A program made the position numbers and the translations under genes. From NCBI RefSeq assembly GCF_013401995.1, contig NZ_JACBJI010000005.1:248843-312842 (forward strand): 64,000 bases of DNA, in the 5' to 3' direction. The notes beneath the pieces were generated by a model. It was not told where the DNA came from and ran no database searches. It saw only the letters and a list, made by a program, of their open reading frames with translations. Positions 56,601 through 64,000 of this stretch are shown here, one piece after another (within the stretch, counting starts at the first letter, position 1; each line of letters opens with the position of its first letter). This DNA is from Flavobacterium agri. GTDB lineage: Bacteria > Bacteroidota > Bacteroidia > Flavobacteriales > Flavobacteriaceae.

Positions 56601-59600
56601 TTCGGGATCGAACTATCTTGTTGCGCGTACAGGATTGTCTGTTGCACAATTGGGTCAGACACATTATGTCGGTTCTGCAGCTGCAGATATGAATCTCGTT
56701 TACAACTCGATCGCTTCTGGAGACTGGAATTCGCCTTCTACCTGGAGCGCGGGTTCCGTGCCGACTTGTGCCGATGCGGTGACCATTGCGTCCGGACACA
56801 ATGTAACGGTAAACTCTGCTGCTAATGTTGCTAAAAACGTAACCATTAACTCTGGCGGAACACTTACGGTGGCTTCCGGAGACCTTACTGTCGGATGTAC
56901 GCTTAACAACAACACGTTGGCAATTGCTGGTACACTTACCGTGACGGGAGGTTCGTTAAAAGTAAACGGAAACTTCAACCTTACGGGTAAATTCAACCAA
57001 AGCGGCGGTACGATCGCAGTGGATGGAAACAATGGAGGCAGTACCACGGGAAGCGTTGCTTCGGGAACAAATATTGTGAATTTCGCCGTTGCGGCCAATG
57101 CGGATATTGTTCTTACTGCGGGTACTTTCACAATTGTCGATCCACATACGGCCGAGACCACTACGTTCTCTGCCAATATTCCGACCGTAGGGGCTACTGA
57201 AGCCACAGGAACACATACGTTCAGATTTGGTGACGGCGTTTCTGCGGATGCTGGTTCGGCCATCGGCTTCCAATTCTATTCATGGGCCGGAACGGGGATT
57301 TTCAAATTCCGTAACGTAATCGTTGAGAGTGCAAACAGCGGCGCGAACCGTTTCGTTTACCTCAGTGGTACGTTCTATAATTTTGTCGTGGCTGGTGATA
57401 TGACCATCAATGCGGGCGGTGAATTCAGGAATAATGGTACAAGTGCGTCTAGTGGTGCCACTTATCTTGCAGGAAACCTCGTGAATAACGGTACGTTCAC
57501 TTCGGCCGGAGGCGTTACTTTGGGCAACGCAGTGTCCTCGAGTATTACGTCGCTTTCGGTAACACCTTCAACTGTTGCACAGACCGTTTCAGGTTCAGGT
57601 ACTTTCCGTAACCTTACTGCTTCACCGACAGCGAACTTCAATTCGGTAACGATAAACAATACCAATGCGACAGGTGTCACATTGAACGTTCCGCTTTCAA
57701 TCAGCGGTACGCTTACGATGACTTCCGGTTTGGTCAACACGAGCTCTACCAGCGTGCTTCAATTGGGAACGGCTACCGCTTCGGGATCATTGAGCGGAAC
57801 GCCTAGCGCGACTAGCATGATCGTTGGTCCGTTTGCACGTACATTCGGCTCGAGTAGGACTACGACGGGTTCTTATACAGTTGCCGGTGCATCGCATTTC
57901 CCTATCGGAAAAGGAGGCGCTTATACACCTGTATTTGCAGATCCTAACACTACATCCGGTGGTTCGGTTATCGTAAAAGCCGAAGCTTTCACGTCTAACT
58001 CGGGTACACAAGGAACAGGCGTGACGTCTCTTTCGACGAACCGTTACGAAGCTGTCGTTACTTCGGGAGCTGCGAACCTTACCAATATGTATGTTCGTCT
58101 TAACGATGCGGCTATAGCTTCTAGCCATAAGATCCTTCAGGCGTCTTCTGCTGCAGGTGAGTATTCGACCATTTTGCCGAGCACTACTTTCGCTGCAGGT
58201 AATTTGACGACTGCAACTCCTATTTTGGCTGCGAATTACACAGGATATTTCGCATTCGGAAATATTCTTCCGTGCGTTATGCCTGCCAACCAGCCAACGG
58301 CATTCGTCGCTTCTGCGATCACGAATACTTCTTTCACCGGAAGTTTTACTGCGGCAGCGAGTAACCCGACAGGTTATCTTGTCGTGCGTTATCCTTCAGC
58401 ATCTGCTATTACAGATCCTGTTGACTTTACGCTTTACGCCGCCGGAAACGCTCTTGGAGCCGGTACGGTTGTGTATTTCGGATCGAACGCTACGTTCCCT
58501 GCTACAGGTTTGACTGCAAGTACGGCTTATGATTTGCGTATTTATAGCTTCAACAATACTGGCTGTTCAGGCCCTGTCTACAATGTGACCAACCCGCTTG
58601 CGGCTACTGTCACTACTTGTGCTTCTGCAATAGGAGTGCCGGGAACTCCAGTAATCAGCAATCCGTCTACTACCGGATTTACTGCAACCTGGACGGCATC
58701 CTCTACTTCTGGTGCGACGTATTTGGTGGATGTGGCTACAAACAGTACGTTCACTACGTTCGTTCCGGGTTATCAGAACTTCGATAACGGAACGGCACTT
58801 TCAGTCAACGTGACAGGCCTTGCGCATTCAAGTACATATTATGTACGCGTGCGTGCGTTAGTAGCACCGTATTGCAGTAGCGGTTACTCGTCTACTGCTA
58901 CAGGAGCAACACTTTGCGAACCTATTGCAACCTTGCCTTGGACAGAGAATTTCGATTCTATGGCTACTATCGGTTCGAACATTCTACCTATTTGTTGGGT
59001 ACAGCAAACCGGCTCAAGTACATGGACCAGTTCGAATGCTGCGAGCAACACTTACAACGATCCTAGATCGGGAGCTCAATACATGACCATTTATTACGGA
59101 TCTACTCCGGATTATCTTTGGACACCAGGTTTTCAGTTGGCTGCCGGACAATCTTGCGATTTCAGCTTCTATTTTGTAGGTGACAACACTTCCGGATGGA
59201 ACGCTGAAGTTTTGGCTAATGCCACGCAAAGCAACACTGGTGCATCTACACTTGGTGCGCCTTTCATTGCGGGTTCAACGACAACATCCGGATCAACCTA
59301 TACTTTGGTTACGAGAACATTCACAGCACCTTCGGCAGGAGTATATTACTTCGGCGTGAAAGCTTACACCAGTTCTTTTTCACCATTCTACCTCGGATTT
59401 GACGATTTCCGTCTCCAATTATCTCCGACTTCGGTTTCTGGATTTACTCCTTCTGCAATATGTCAGGGTGGAGGAACGACGGTTACAGTTAGCGGTACAT
59501 CGTTTACAGGTGCTACCGCCGTAAGCTTTAACGGAGTTCCTGCCACATCTTTCACGGTTGTTAACGGGACGACAATCACCGCGGTAACTCCAGCAGGTGT

Positions 59601-62600
59601 TACAGCAGGTGCGATTTCGGTAACGGCTCCACTTGGAAACGCAACTAGCGGATCGAACTATACTGTTACACCTATGCCTGTAGTTTCAGGTATAACTGGC
59701 GCACCTTCTGCTTTGTGTTCAGGTGATACTACCGATTTGGACAACGCCACTCCAGGTGGAGTATGGGCATCTTCCAATTCTGCTATCGCGACTGTTGACG
59801 CTTCGGGAGTCGTGACTGCTGTTGCAGGAGGTACTGTCGATATCAGTTATTCGGTAACAGATTTGGGTTGTACTACAAGCGTAACCGCTACAATCGTAGT
59901 AAATGATCCGATTGTTTCTTCGAACCCTGTAGCGCAAACAGTTGTTACGGGAAGTACAGCTACATTCTCGGTCAATGCGACTGGTGCTGTAGTTTCTTAC
60001 CAATGGATGGTATCGGTAGACGGTGGCGACACTTTCGAGCCTGTTGTAGATGAAGATTTCTACTCTGGCGCGACTACAAATACATTGACCATTACCGATA
60101 CGCCGGAATCATTGAACGGCAATTTGTATATGGTGGTGATCACGGCTGAAGATCCTTGTCCTCCGTTCGAGTCTGGCTTGGCCGTCTTGAACGTTGGTGA
60201 TACGGGAATCGCAACCGATCCTGCAAGCATTACTATTTGTTCTTCGGGAACAGGAGAGGCCCAGTTTACTGTGGTTGCTTCTGGAACTGTAGATTCTTAC
60301 GCTTGGCAAGTTGATCAAGGTCTTGGATTCGAGCCGATCACAGACGGCACATTTGGTAGCGTAACTTATTCAGGTGCGACTACAGATGTATTGACCGTTT
60401 CTGGATTGACTCTTGCCAACACAGGTTGGAATTTCCAAGCGGTGGTTACAGGACCTGCTAATGGTGCAACTTCTAACCCGGCTACCTTGACCGTTAACGA
60501 AGGTGTTGCCATCACGACCGATCCTGCATCTGCAAGTTCTTGCTATTCTGGCGGCAGTGCTGTGTTTACAGTGGCTGCATCTGGAGCCGTTTCGGGTTAT
60601 CAGTGGCAGTATTCTACAGATAACGCAACGTTCAACAACGTTACTGCCGGCGTTCCGGTTGGAGCGACGTATTCTGGTGCTACTACGGCTTCGCTTACTG
60701 TTAACACTACTGCAGCTACACCTGCGGCCGGTACTTATTTCTATCGCGCAGTCGTTAATGGAGCAGCTCCTTGCGCCGCTGTACCTTCGAATGGTGCCCA
60801 AATGCAGATTTACACTCCTGTAATCGGCACACAACCGTCTCCGGCTACTGTGTTTGCAGGAAATTCTACGACGTTCACCGTGTCTACATCCGAACCATCG
60901 CCTTCTTACCAGTGGCAATATGGTACATCGGCTTCCGGACCTTGGTCGAATGTCGTGAACAACACCCCGGCAAACATCACCTACGCTAACGGTACTACCG
61001 CTACGCTTACCGTGAATGTATTGGGTGGAGCTGCTGCGGCTGCAAACCGTTACTATAGAGCTGTCGTGACTTCGGCAAGCTGTTCGGTAAATTCGAACTC
61101 GGCTTTGTTGACTACGACAAACTATTGTTTCCCTACGTATACAGCAGGACCTGGCACAGTTGACCAGATCGCGAACGTTACATTGGGTACGCTCAACAAC
61201 AGTACAGGTTCGTCTGCATCTCCGTATTATACGGTATACGACAGTGCGACTGTTCCGGATATCCAACAGTTGACGACTGCAAACATTTCTGTCAAGTTTG
61301 GAAACGATACGACCAACTATTGTGCGGTTTGGATCGACTTCAACCAAAACGGAGTGTTCGAATCTTCTGAAGGTGTCGCTTCTACGGCAACTTCTGGCGG
61401 ATCTACTACCGCAAACGGAACGAGCATCGTTTCTCTTCCTGTTCCATTGTCTGCAATTCCTGGAAAAACAAGGATGCGCGTACGTGGTGGAGAAGACGTT
61501 CCGGTTCTTCTTACACAAGCTTGCGGTGCGTCCAGCGATGCCGACGGTGAAGCGGAAGATTATTTCGTAAATATCGTTGTGGCTCCAAACTGCTCAGGAA
61601 CTCCTGCGGCGGCTACTGCTTCGGCTTCGCAATCTTCGCTTTGTATCTCTGGTTCTGTAGTGTTGACAGCAACCAATATTCCTTCGGGAGCGATTGGGCT
61701 AAGCACCCAATGGTATAACACCGTTACAGGTGCTATTGCCGGAACTGTTAACAGCGCTACATATACTACGCCGACGCTTACTGCGAACGCATCTTATTTC
61801 CTTCGTGTGACCTGTGCCGATTCTGGTTTGTTCTCAGATTCGAACACCGTAACCATTACGGTCAATAACCCTACGGTAACTAATACTGCGCCGGCTGCAC
61901 GTTGTGGAGTTGGTACGGTGACGTTGGGTGCTACTGCTTCGGCTGGTGCTCAATTGAACTGGTATGCTGCGGCTACTGGAGGGTCGGCAATCGCTACAGG
62001 ACCTAGCTTCACGACTCCAAGCATTTCTACTACTACCGATTATTTCGTATCGGCTAGCAGCGGAGAATCAACCGAGGCAGGCGGAAAACTTGTCCCTACA
62101 GGCACGTCTACTTACATCGATACGCTAACTGGTATCGTATTCAACGCCACTTCGGCATTTACGTTGAACTCGGCTCAGATTTATGCCGTGGGTACAGGTA
62201 GCATTACTGTTGGCCTTTATAGTTCTACAGGTACAGAGTTGATGGCTACTTCATCTATTCCTGTAACCGGTCTTGGAACTACTACGCCTATCACGATCCC
62301 TATCGGTTTCGCGGTTCCTGTAGGAACAGGATATCGTTTGATGATTAAATCGTATACAGGACTTACCGGAATTGTACGTGATGGTTCGCCTAATGCCTAT
62401 CCTTTCAACACACCTAGTTGTTCGGTGACTGGCGGATACTTCCTAGGCTCTTCGGCCAGCTACTACTTCTTCTATAACCTTTCGATAACTACTCGTTGCG
62501 AAAGTGCTAGAACTTTGGTAAAGGCTACGGTAAACACGCCGCCTGCGCTTACGTTGAGCGGTACGTCTACGACAATCTGCGCTGGTACGCCATCGGCTCC

Positions 62601-64000
62601 TGTTGCAGTGACGTCTAACGTTGCGAGTTTCGATTCGTATGTTTGGTCGCCAGCTGGAGGAGTTTCGGGTAATGCCACTTCAGGCTTTGTCTTTAACCCA
62701 TCGGTAACTACAACTTATACGTTGACAGCTTCCCAGACAACAGGAAGTTTGTGCGCCAACACGGCTACGTATACGGTTAACGTGAATCCGGTTCCTCAAA
62801 CGCCAATCATCACTCCTGCCAGCTTGACTGTGTGTTCTTTGGATGCACCTACCCAATTGACAGCTACGCTTGGGGTTGCGATGACCGCTATGTCAGAGAA
62901 CTTTGATACAAATGCGCCTAACTGGACCATCACGAATGGCTCTAGCTCGCCTGCCGTATCAAACTGGGCATATGTTGCGGCACCTTACACCGACCAATCA
63001 GGTTCAGCGAAGTTTACGAACTTCAGTACGCCTAATGGAGGCAAGTTTGCTTTGGCGAACGCGGATGCTGGCGGAAGCGGATCGACAACCAATACGGTGT
63101 TGACTTCGCCTACTTTCAGTACTGTCGGTATGCCAAACGCAAGACTTACTTTCGAGCACGCTTACAGATATTGGGCTTCTGGCGACACTACTGTTAAAGT
63201 CGAGATTTCTACTAACGGAGGTTCGAACTGGACCCAGTTGGCCGATATCAAAGGCACAGATGTAGGAGCAACGACTAACGACGCCCAAACGACAGTAAAT
63301 GCGTCAATCAGTTTGAATTCTTATTTGAACGAAGCCAATGTCAAAATCCGATTCAACTATGTTTCTACATGGGGTTATTATTGGATTCTTGACAACGTAA
63401 AAGTTGCTACGACAAGCGGAACCGAACCAATTGTTTGGACGCCGTCTGCAGGCTTGTTTACAGATGCGGCCGGAACTGTTCCATACACCGGAACGGCTAC
63501 TGCAAGCGTTTACGCCAAGCCTACTGTTTCTACCCAGTACACGGCTACTGCTACGACTGGGCTAGGCTGTACTAGTAGCTCAAACGTTATGATCAATGTG
63601 AATACTGCTGTCACTTGGTATGTAGACAACGATTCTGATGGTTATGGTAATTCTGCATTGCCGACTATCGTTTCGTGTTCGCAGCCTGCAGGTTATGCTG
63701 CCCAAGGTGGTGACTGTAATGACACTGTAGCGGCAATTAACCCAGGCCATGCCGAGGTTGCTTTCAACGGAATCGATGATGACTGCGACGGCACGATCGA
63801 TGAGGGCAGCCAATTGTTCTCGCAAGTACTCGCGTCTCAATGCGGTACTACCTTGACGTCCATCAGTTCATTGATCGGGGCCGTGAGCTTCGGAGCTCCA
63901 GTCGACGGATACCGTTTCCGCGTGGTCAACACCACTACGAACGCTGTACAGACCATCGACCGTACGGTTCCGAACTTCAGCATGACCATGCTGGCCAGCT
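53659..64000 (+). CDS. Giant secreted multidomain protein, 3' end beyond the window
   Basis: The frame is open from 53659 to the window edge: 3447 complete codons, no stop, read line by line. Residues 1-57 are an extended signal (a basic 34-residue lead, then MRKSWLAMLLFMLLLAP...FAQ); Met35 at 53761 is an alternative start, but the first ATG has the usual A/T-rich leader. By nucleotide: N-terminal beta domain like copy 4 (to 54530), FN3 (to 54830), probable beta-helix and WNSPSTWSAG region (to ~58260), two FN3-like (to 58920), jelly-roll (to ~59430), TIG (to 59680), BIG2-like (to 59890), about four Ig-like (to 61110), GEVED (61111-61580), Ig-like (to 62790), Ig-like split by a jelly-roll (62791-63610), one MopE repeat (63610-63810), and the unnamed ~95-residue module (from 63811). 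Probably a T9SS surface protein; its tail is not seen. Confidence 0.88.
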   Translation, partial: MIVNYDSPDRGRNSRLGKKVDEVGGPPPWLNSRVMRKSWLAMLLFMLLLAPFGGFAQNISNYAFSTSNTGSLEDLTTGATSITTGNQDSYASSVLAIGFDFWFMGVKYTHYSVGSNGILRLSTSSSDSAISGTYYGASYSSGVAYLAAFGGDNEVNGGIRVKTIGSAPNRKFVIEWTQFYANWNPNLTNAGNLQAWLSETTGVINYVYGEIYNSSSSSVTKPIFISAGNTVATAGHVLIGSPATFVPAATAANNTIAAGSGTTTGSPLIANLGSSANGSRVVYTFTPPSGNTSTPTTFTSSNVSATNMTVNWVDASTSEGYFTVGRSTSPSGPFTVIGAVTTTTSAGTGTVYSFPQSGLTANTTYYYEITALNETGGTSPALTGSASTIGQGTYVWNATAGSASWASSASWTPARTIADPTDILQFSNGGSSTATDIPTQTVGTVTVSGNTAVNFQSAAASTLTMAGLTIDAGSSVTSNGTAAALSMAFSSGAVNTINGRLEIANGASANGISFSNSVTTVGTTGTFALGGTTAASVTSSGTTLTINGTYEHKYSTVAGTIPTATWGAASNVNILGYTTATSGAGGLGQNFANFTWNTPSLSVALNMGSSSTTGVSGAFTVTSTGTGSVRWATTGGYTLNINNYTQTGGNFQLSDGSSGTSMVMNVTGTFNQSAGSFGSSGTGTNNPTLNFSGTSAQNVSFSAQPTGPITYRISNANGINLNGNWGTTFNIGSGTIGALRISTAAANPVTFGGTLTGFQYNAAGTTLTYDAAGSYASRASEFPSASGPLNVTVAVGSGNVLDMPFSRTIGGTLTMTSGDINLSTNSLTLGTSSSALGTLSYTAGSIRVTTGSMTRWFGTSGLPTSASTAIGHFPLASGISARNASVYFSAAGALSTAGTITVSHNGANGISAVSPSFTDGAYTVDTRTNGSWTFATGNGIAASGTINLRLTSGGMIASATPANLRVIQAAGAVGTHVAGTTSGSNYLVARTGLSVAQLGQTHYVGSAAADMNLVYNSIASGDWNSPSTWSAGSVPTCADAVTIASGHNVTVNSAANVAKNVTINSGGTLTVASGDLTVGCTLNNNTLAIAGTLTVTGGSLKVNGNFNLTGKFNQSGGTIAVDGNNGGSTTGSVASGTNIVNFAVAANADIVLTAGTFTIVDPHTAETTTFSANIPTVGATEATGTHTFRFGDGVSADAGSAIGFQFYSWAGTGIFKFRNVIVESANSGANRFVYLSGTFYNFVVAGDMTINAGGEFRNNGTSASSGATYLAGNLVNNGTFTSAGGVTLGNAVSSSITSLSVTPSTVAQTVSGSGTFRNLTASPTANFNSVTINNTNATGVTLNVPLSISGTLTMTSGLVNTSSTSVLQLGTATASGSLSGTPSATSMIVGPFARTFGSSRTTTGSYTVAGASHFPIGKGGAYTPVFADPNTTSGGSVIVKAEAFTSNSGTQGTGVTSLSTNRYEAVVTSGAANLTNMYVRLNDAAIASSHKILQASSAAGEYSTILPSTTFAAGNLTTATPILAANYTGYFAFGNILPCVMPANQPTAFVASAITNTSFTGSFTAAASNPTGYLVVRYPSASAITDPVDFTLYAAGNALGAGTVVYFGSNATFPATGLTASTAYDLRIYSFNNTGCSGPVYNVTNPLAATVTTCASAIGVPGTPVISNPSTTGFTATWTASSTSGATYLVDVATNSTFTTFVPGYQNFDNGTALSVNVTGLAHSSTYYVRVRALVAPYCSSGYSSTATGATLCEPIATLPWTENFDSMATIGSNILPICWVQQTGSSTWTSSNAASNTYNDPRSGAQYMTIYYGSTPDYLWTPGFQLAAGQSCDFSFYFVGDNTSGWNAEVLANATQSNTGASTLGAPFIAGSTTTSGSTYTLVTRTFTAPSAGVYYFGVKAYTSSFSPFYLGFDDFRLQLSPTSVSGFTPSAICQGGGTTVTVSGTSFTGATAVSFNGVPATSFTVVNGTTITAVTPAGVTAGAISVTAPLGNATSGSNYTVTPMPVVSGITGAPSALCSGDTTDLDNATPGGVWASSNSAIATVDASGVVTAVAGGTVDISYSVTDLGCTTSVTATIVVNDPIVSSNPVAQTVVTGSTATFSVNATGAVVSYQWMVSVDGGDTFEPVVDEDFYSGATTNTLTITDTPESLNGNLYMVVITAEDPCPPFESGLAVLNVGDTGIATDPASITICSSGTGEAQFTVVASGTVDSYAWQVDQGLGFEPITDGTFGSVTYSGATTDVLTVSGLTLANTGWNFQAVVTGPANGATSNPATLTVNEGVAITTDPASASSCYSGGSAVFTVAASGAVSGYQWQYSTDNATFNNVTAGVPVGATYSGATTASLTVNTTAATPAAGTYFYRAVVNGAAPCAAVPSNGAQMQIYTPVIGTQPSPATVFAGNSTTFTVSTSEPSPSYQWQYGTSASGPWSNVVNNTPANITYANGTTATLTVNVLGGAAAAANRYYRAVVTSASCSVNSNSALLTTTNYCFPTYTAGPGTVDQIANVTLGTLNNSTGSSASPYYTVYDSATVPDIQQLTTANISVKFGNDTTNYCAVWIDFNQNGVFESSEGVASTATSGGSTTANGTSIVSLPVPLSAIPGKTRMRVRGGEDVPVLLTQACGASSDADGEAEDYFVNIVVAPNCSGTPAAATASASQSSLCISGSVVLTATNIPSGAIGLSTQWYNTVTGAIAGTVNSATYTTPTLTANASYFLRVTCADSGLFSDSNTVTITVNNPTVTNTAPAARCGVGTVTLGATASAGAQLNWYAAATGGSAIATGPSFTTPSISTTTDYFVSASSGESTEAGGKLVPTGTSTYIDTLTGIVFNATSAFTLNSAQIYAVGTGSITVGLYSSTGTELMATSSIPVTGLGTTTPITIPIGFAVPVGTGYRLMIKSYTGLTGIVRDGSPNAYPFNTPSCSVTGGYFLGSSASYYFFYNLSITTRCESARTLVKATVNTPPALTLSGTSTTICAGTPSAPVAVTSNVASFDSYVWSPAGGVSGNATSGFVFNPSVTTTYTLTASQTTGSLCANTATYTVNVNPVPQTPIITPASLTVCSLDAPTQLTATLGVAMTAMSENFDTNAPNWTITNGSSSPAVSNWAYVAAPYTDQSGSAKFTNFSTPNGGKFALANADAGGSGSTTNTVLTSPTFSTVGMPNARLTFEHAYRYWASGDTTVKVEISTNGGSNWTQLADIKGTDVGATTNDAQTTVNASISLNSYLNEANVKIRFNYVSTWGYYWILDNVKVATTSGTEPIVWTPSAGLFTDAAGTVPYTGTATASVYAKPTVSTQYTATATTGLGCTSSSNVMINVNTAVTWYVDNDSDGYGNSALPTIVSCSQPAGYAAQGGDCNDTVAAINPGHAEVAFNGIDDDCDGTIDEGSQLFSQVLASQCGTTLTSISSLIGAVSFGAPVDGYRFRVVNTTTNAVQTIDRTVPNFSMTMLAS

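Overview
The window comes from a member of the Bacteroidota, most likely the Flavobacteriaceae and close to Flavobacterium. The evidence is the RNA polymerase/ribosomal protein cluster with family-typical sequences, a Porin_10-type porin, secreted proteins with type IX secretion (T9SS) tails, promoters of the TTG-N(~19)-TAnnTTTG kind, and almost no Shine-Dalgarno sites except in front of rpsU. By eye the coding DNA is close to 50% GC, high for that genus.

Positions 1-11765 hold housekeeping and envelope genes: the 3' end of an unrecognised gene, a porin, a PLP enzyme with CBS domains, a PNGase F-like secreted protein, a DnaQ-type exonuclease, a seven-haem c-type cytochrome lipoprotein, a PspC-like membrane protein, a helix-hairpin-helix protein, an acyl-CoA dehydrogenase, rpsU, a Xer-type recombinase and hpf. 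The dehydrogenase-rpsU gap carries a 230-bp element with 35-bp inverted ends.

Positions 11766-25472 are the translation/transcription core: tRNA-Thr(TGT), tRNA-Tyr(GTA), a hairpin-rich spacer, tRNA-Thr(GGT), tuf, tRNA-Trp, secE, nusG, rplK, rplA, rplJ, rplL, rpoB, rpoC and a DUF3467 gene.

Positions 25786-64000 are almost entirely very large secreted proteins, all on the + strand, plus one small secreted protein. The first has 21 compact 31/32-residue acidic repeats (predicted Ca2+-binding) and a type A T9SS tail. Four multi-domain proteins follow that share a ~500-residue C-terminal region and a type C-like tail. The last is an ORF of at least 3447 codons that is still open at the window end. 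These proteins are mosaics of Ig-like, FN3-like, TIG, GEVED, MopE-type and jelly-roll domains. In three of them a jelly-roll domain sits inside an Ig-like domain. They are probably cell-surface or matrix adhesins delivered by T9SS; that role is inferred from architecture only.
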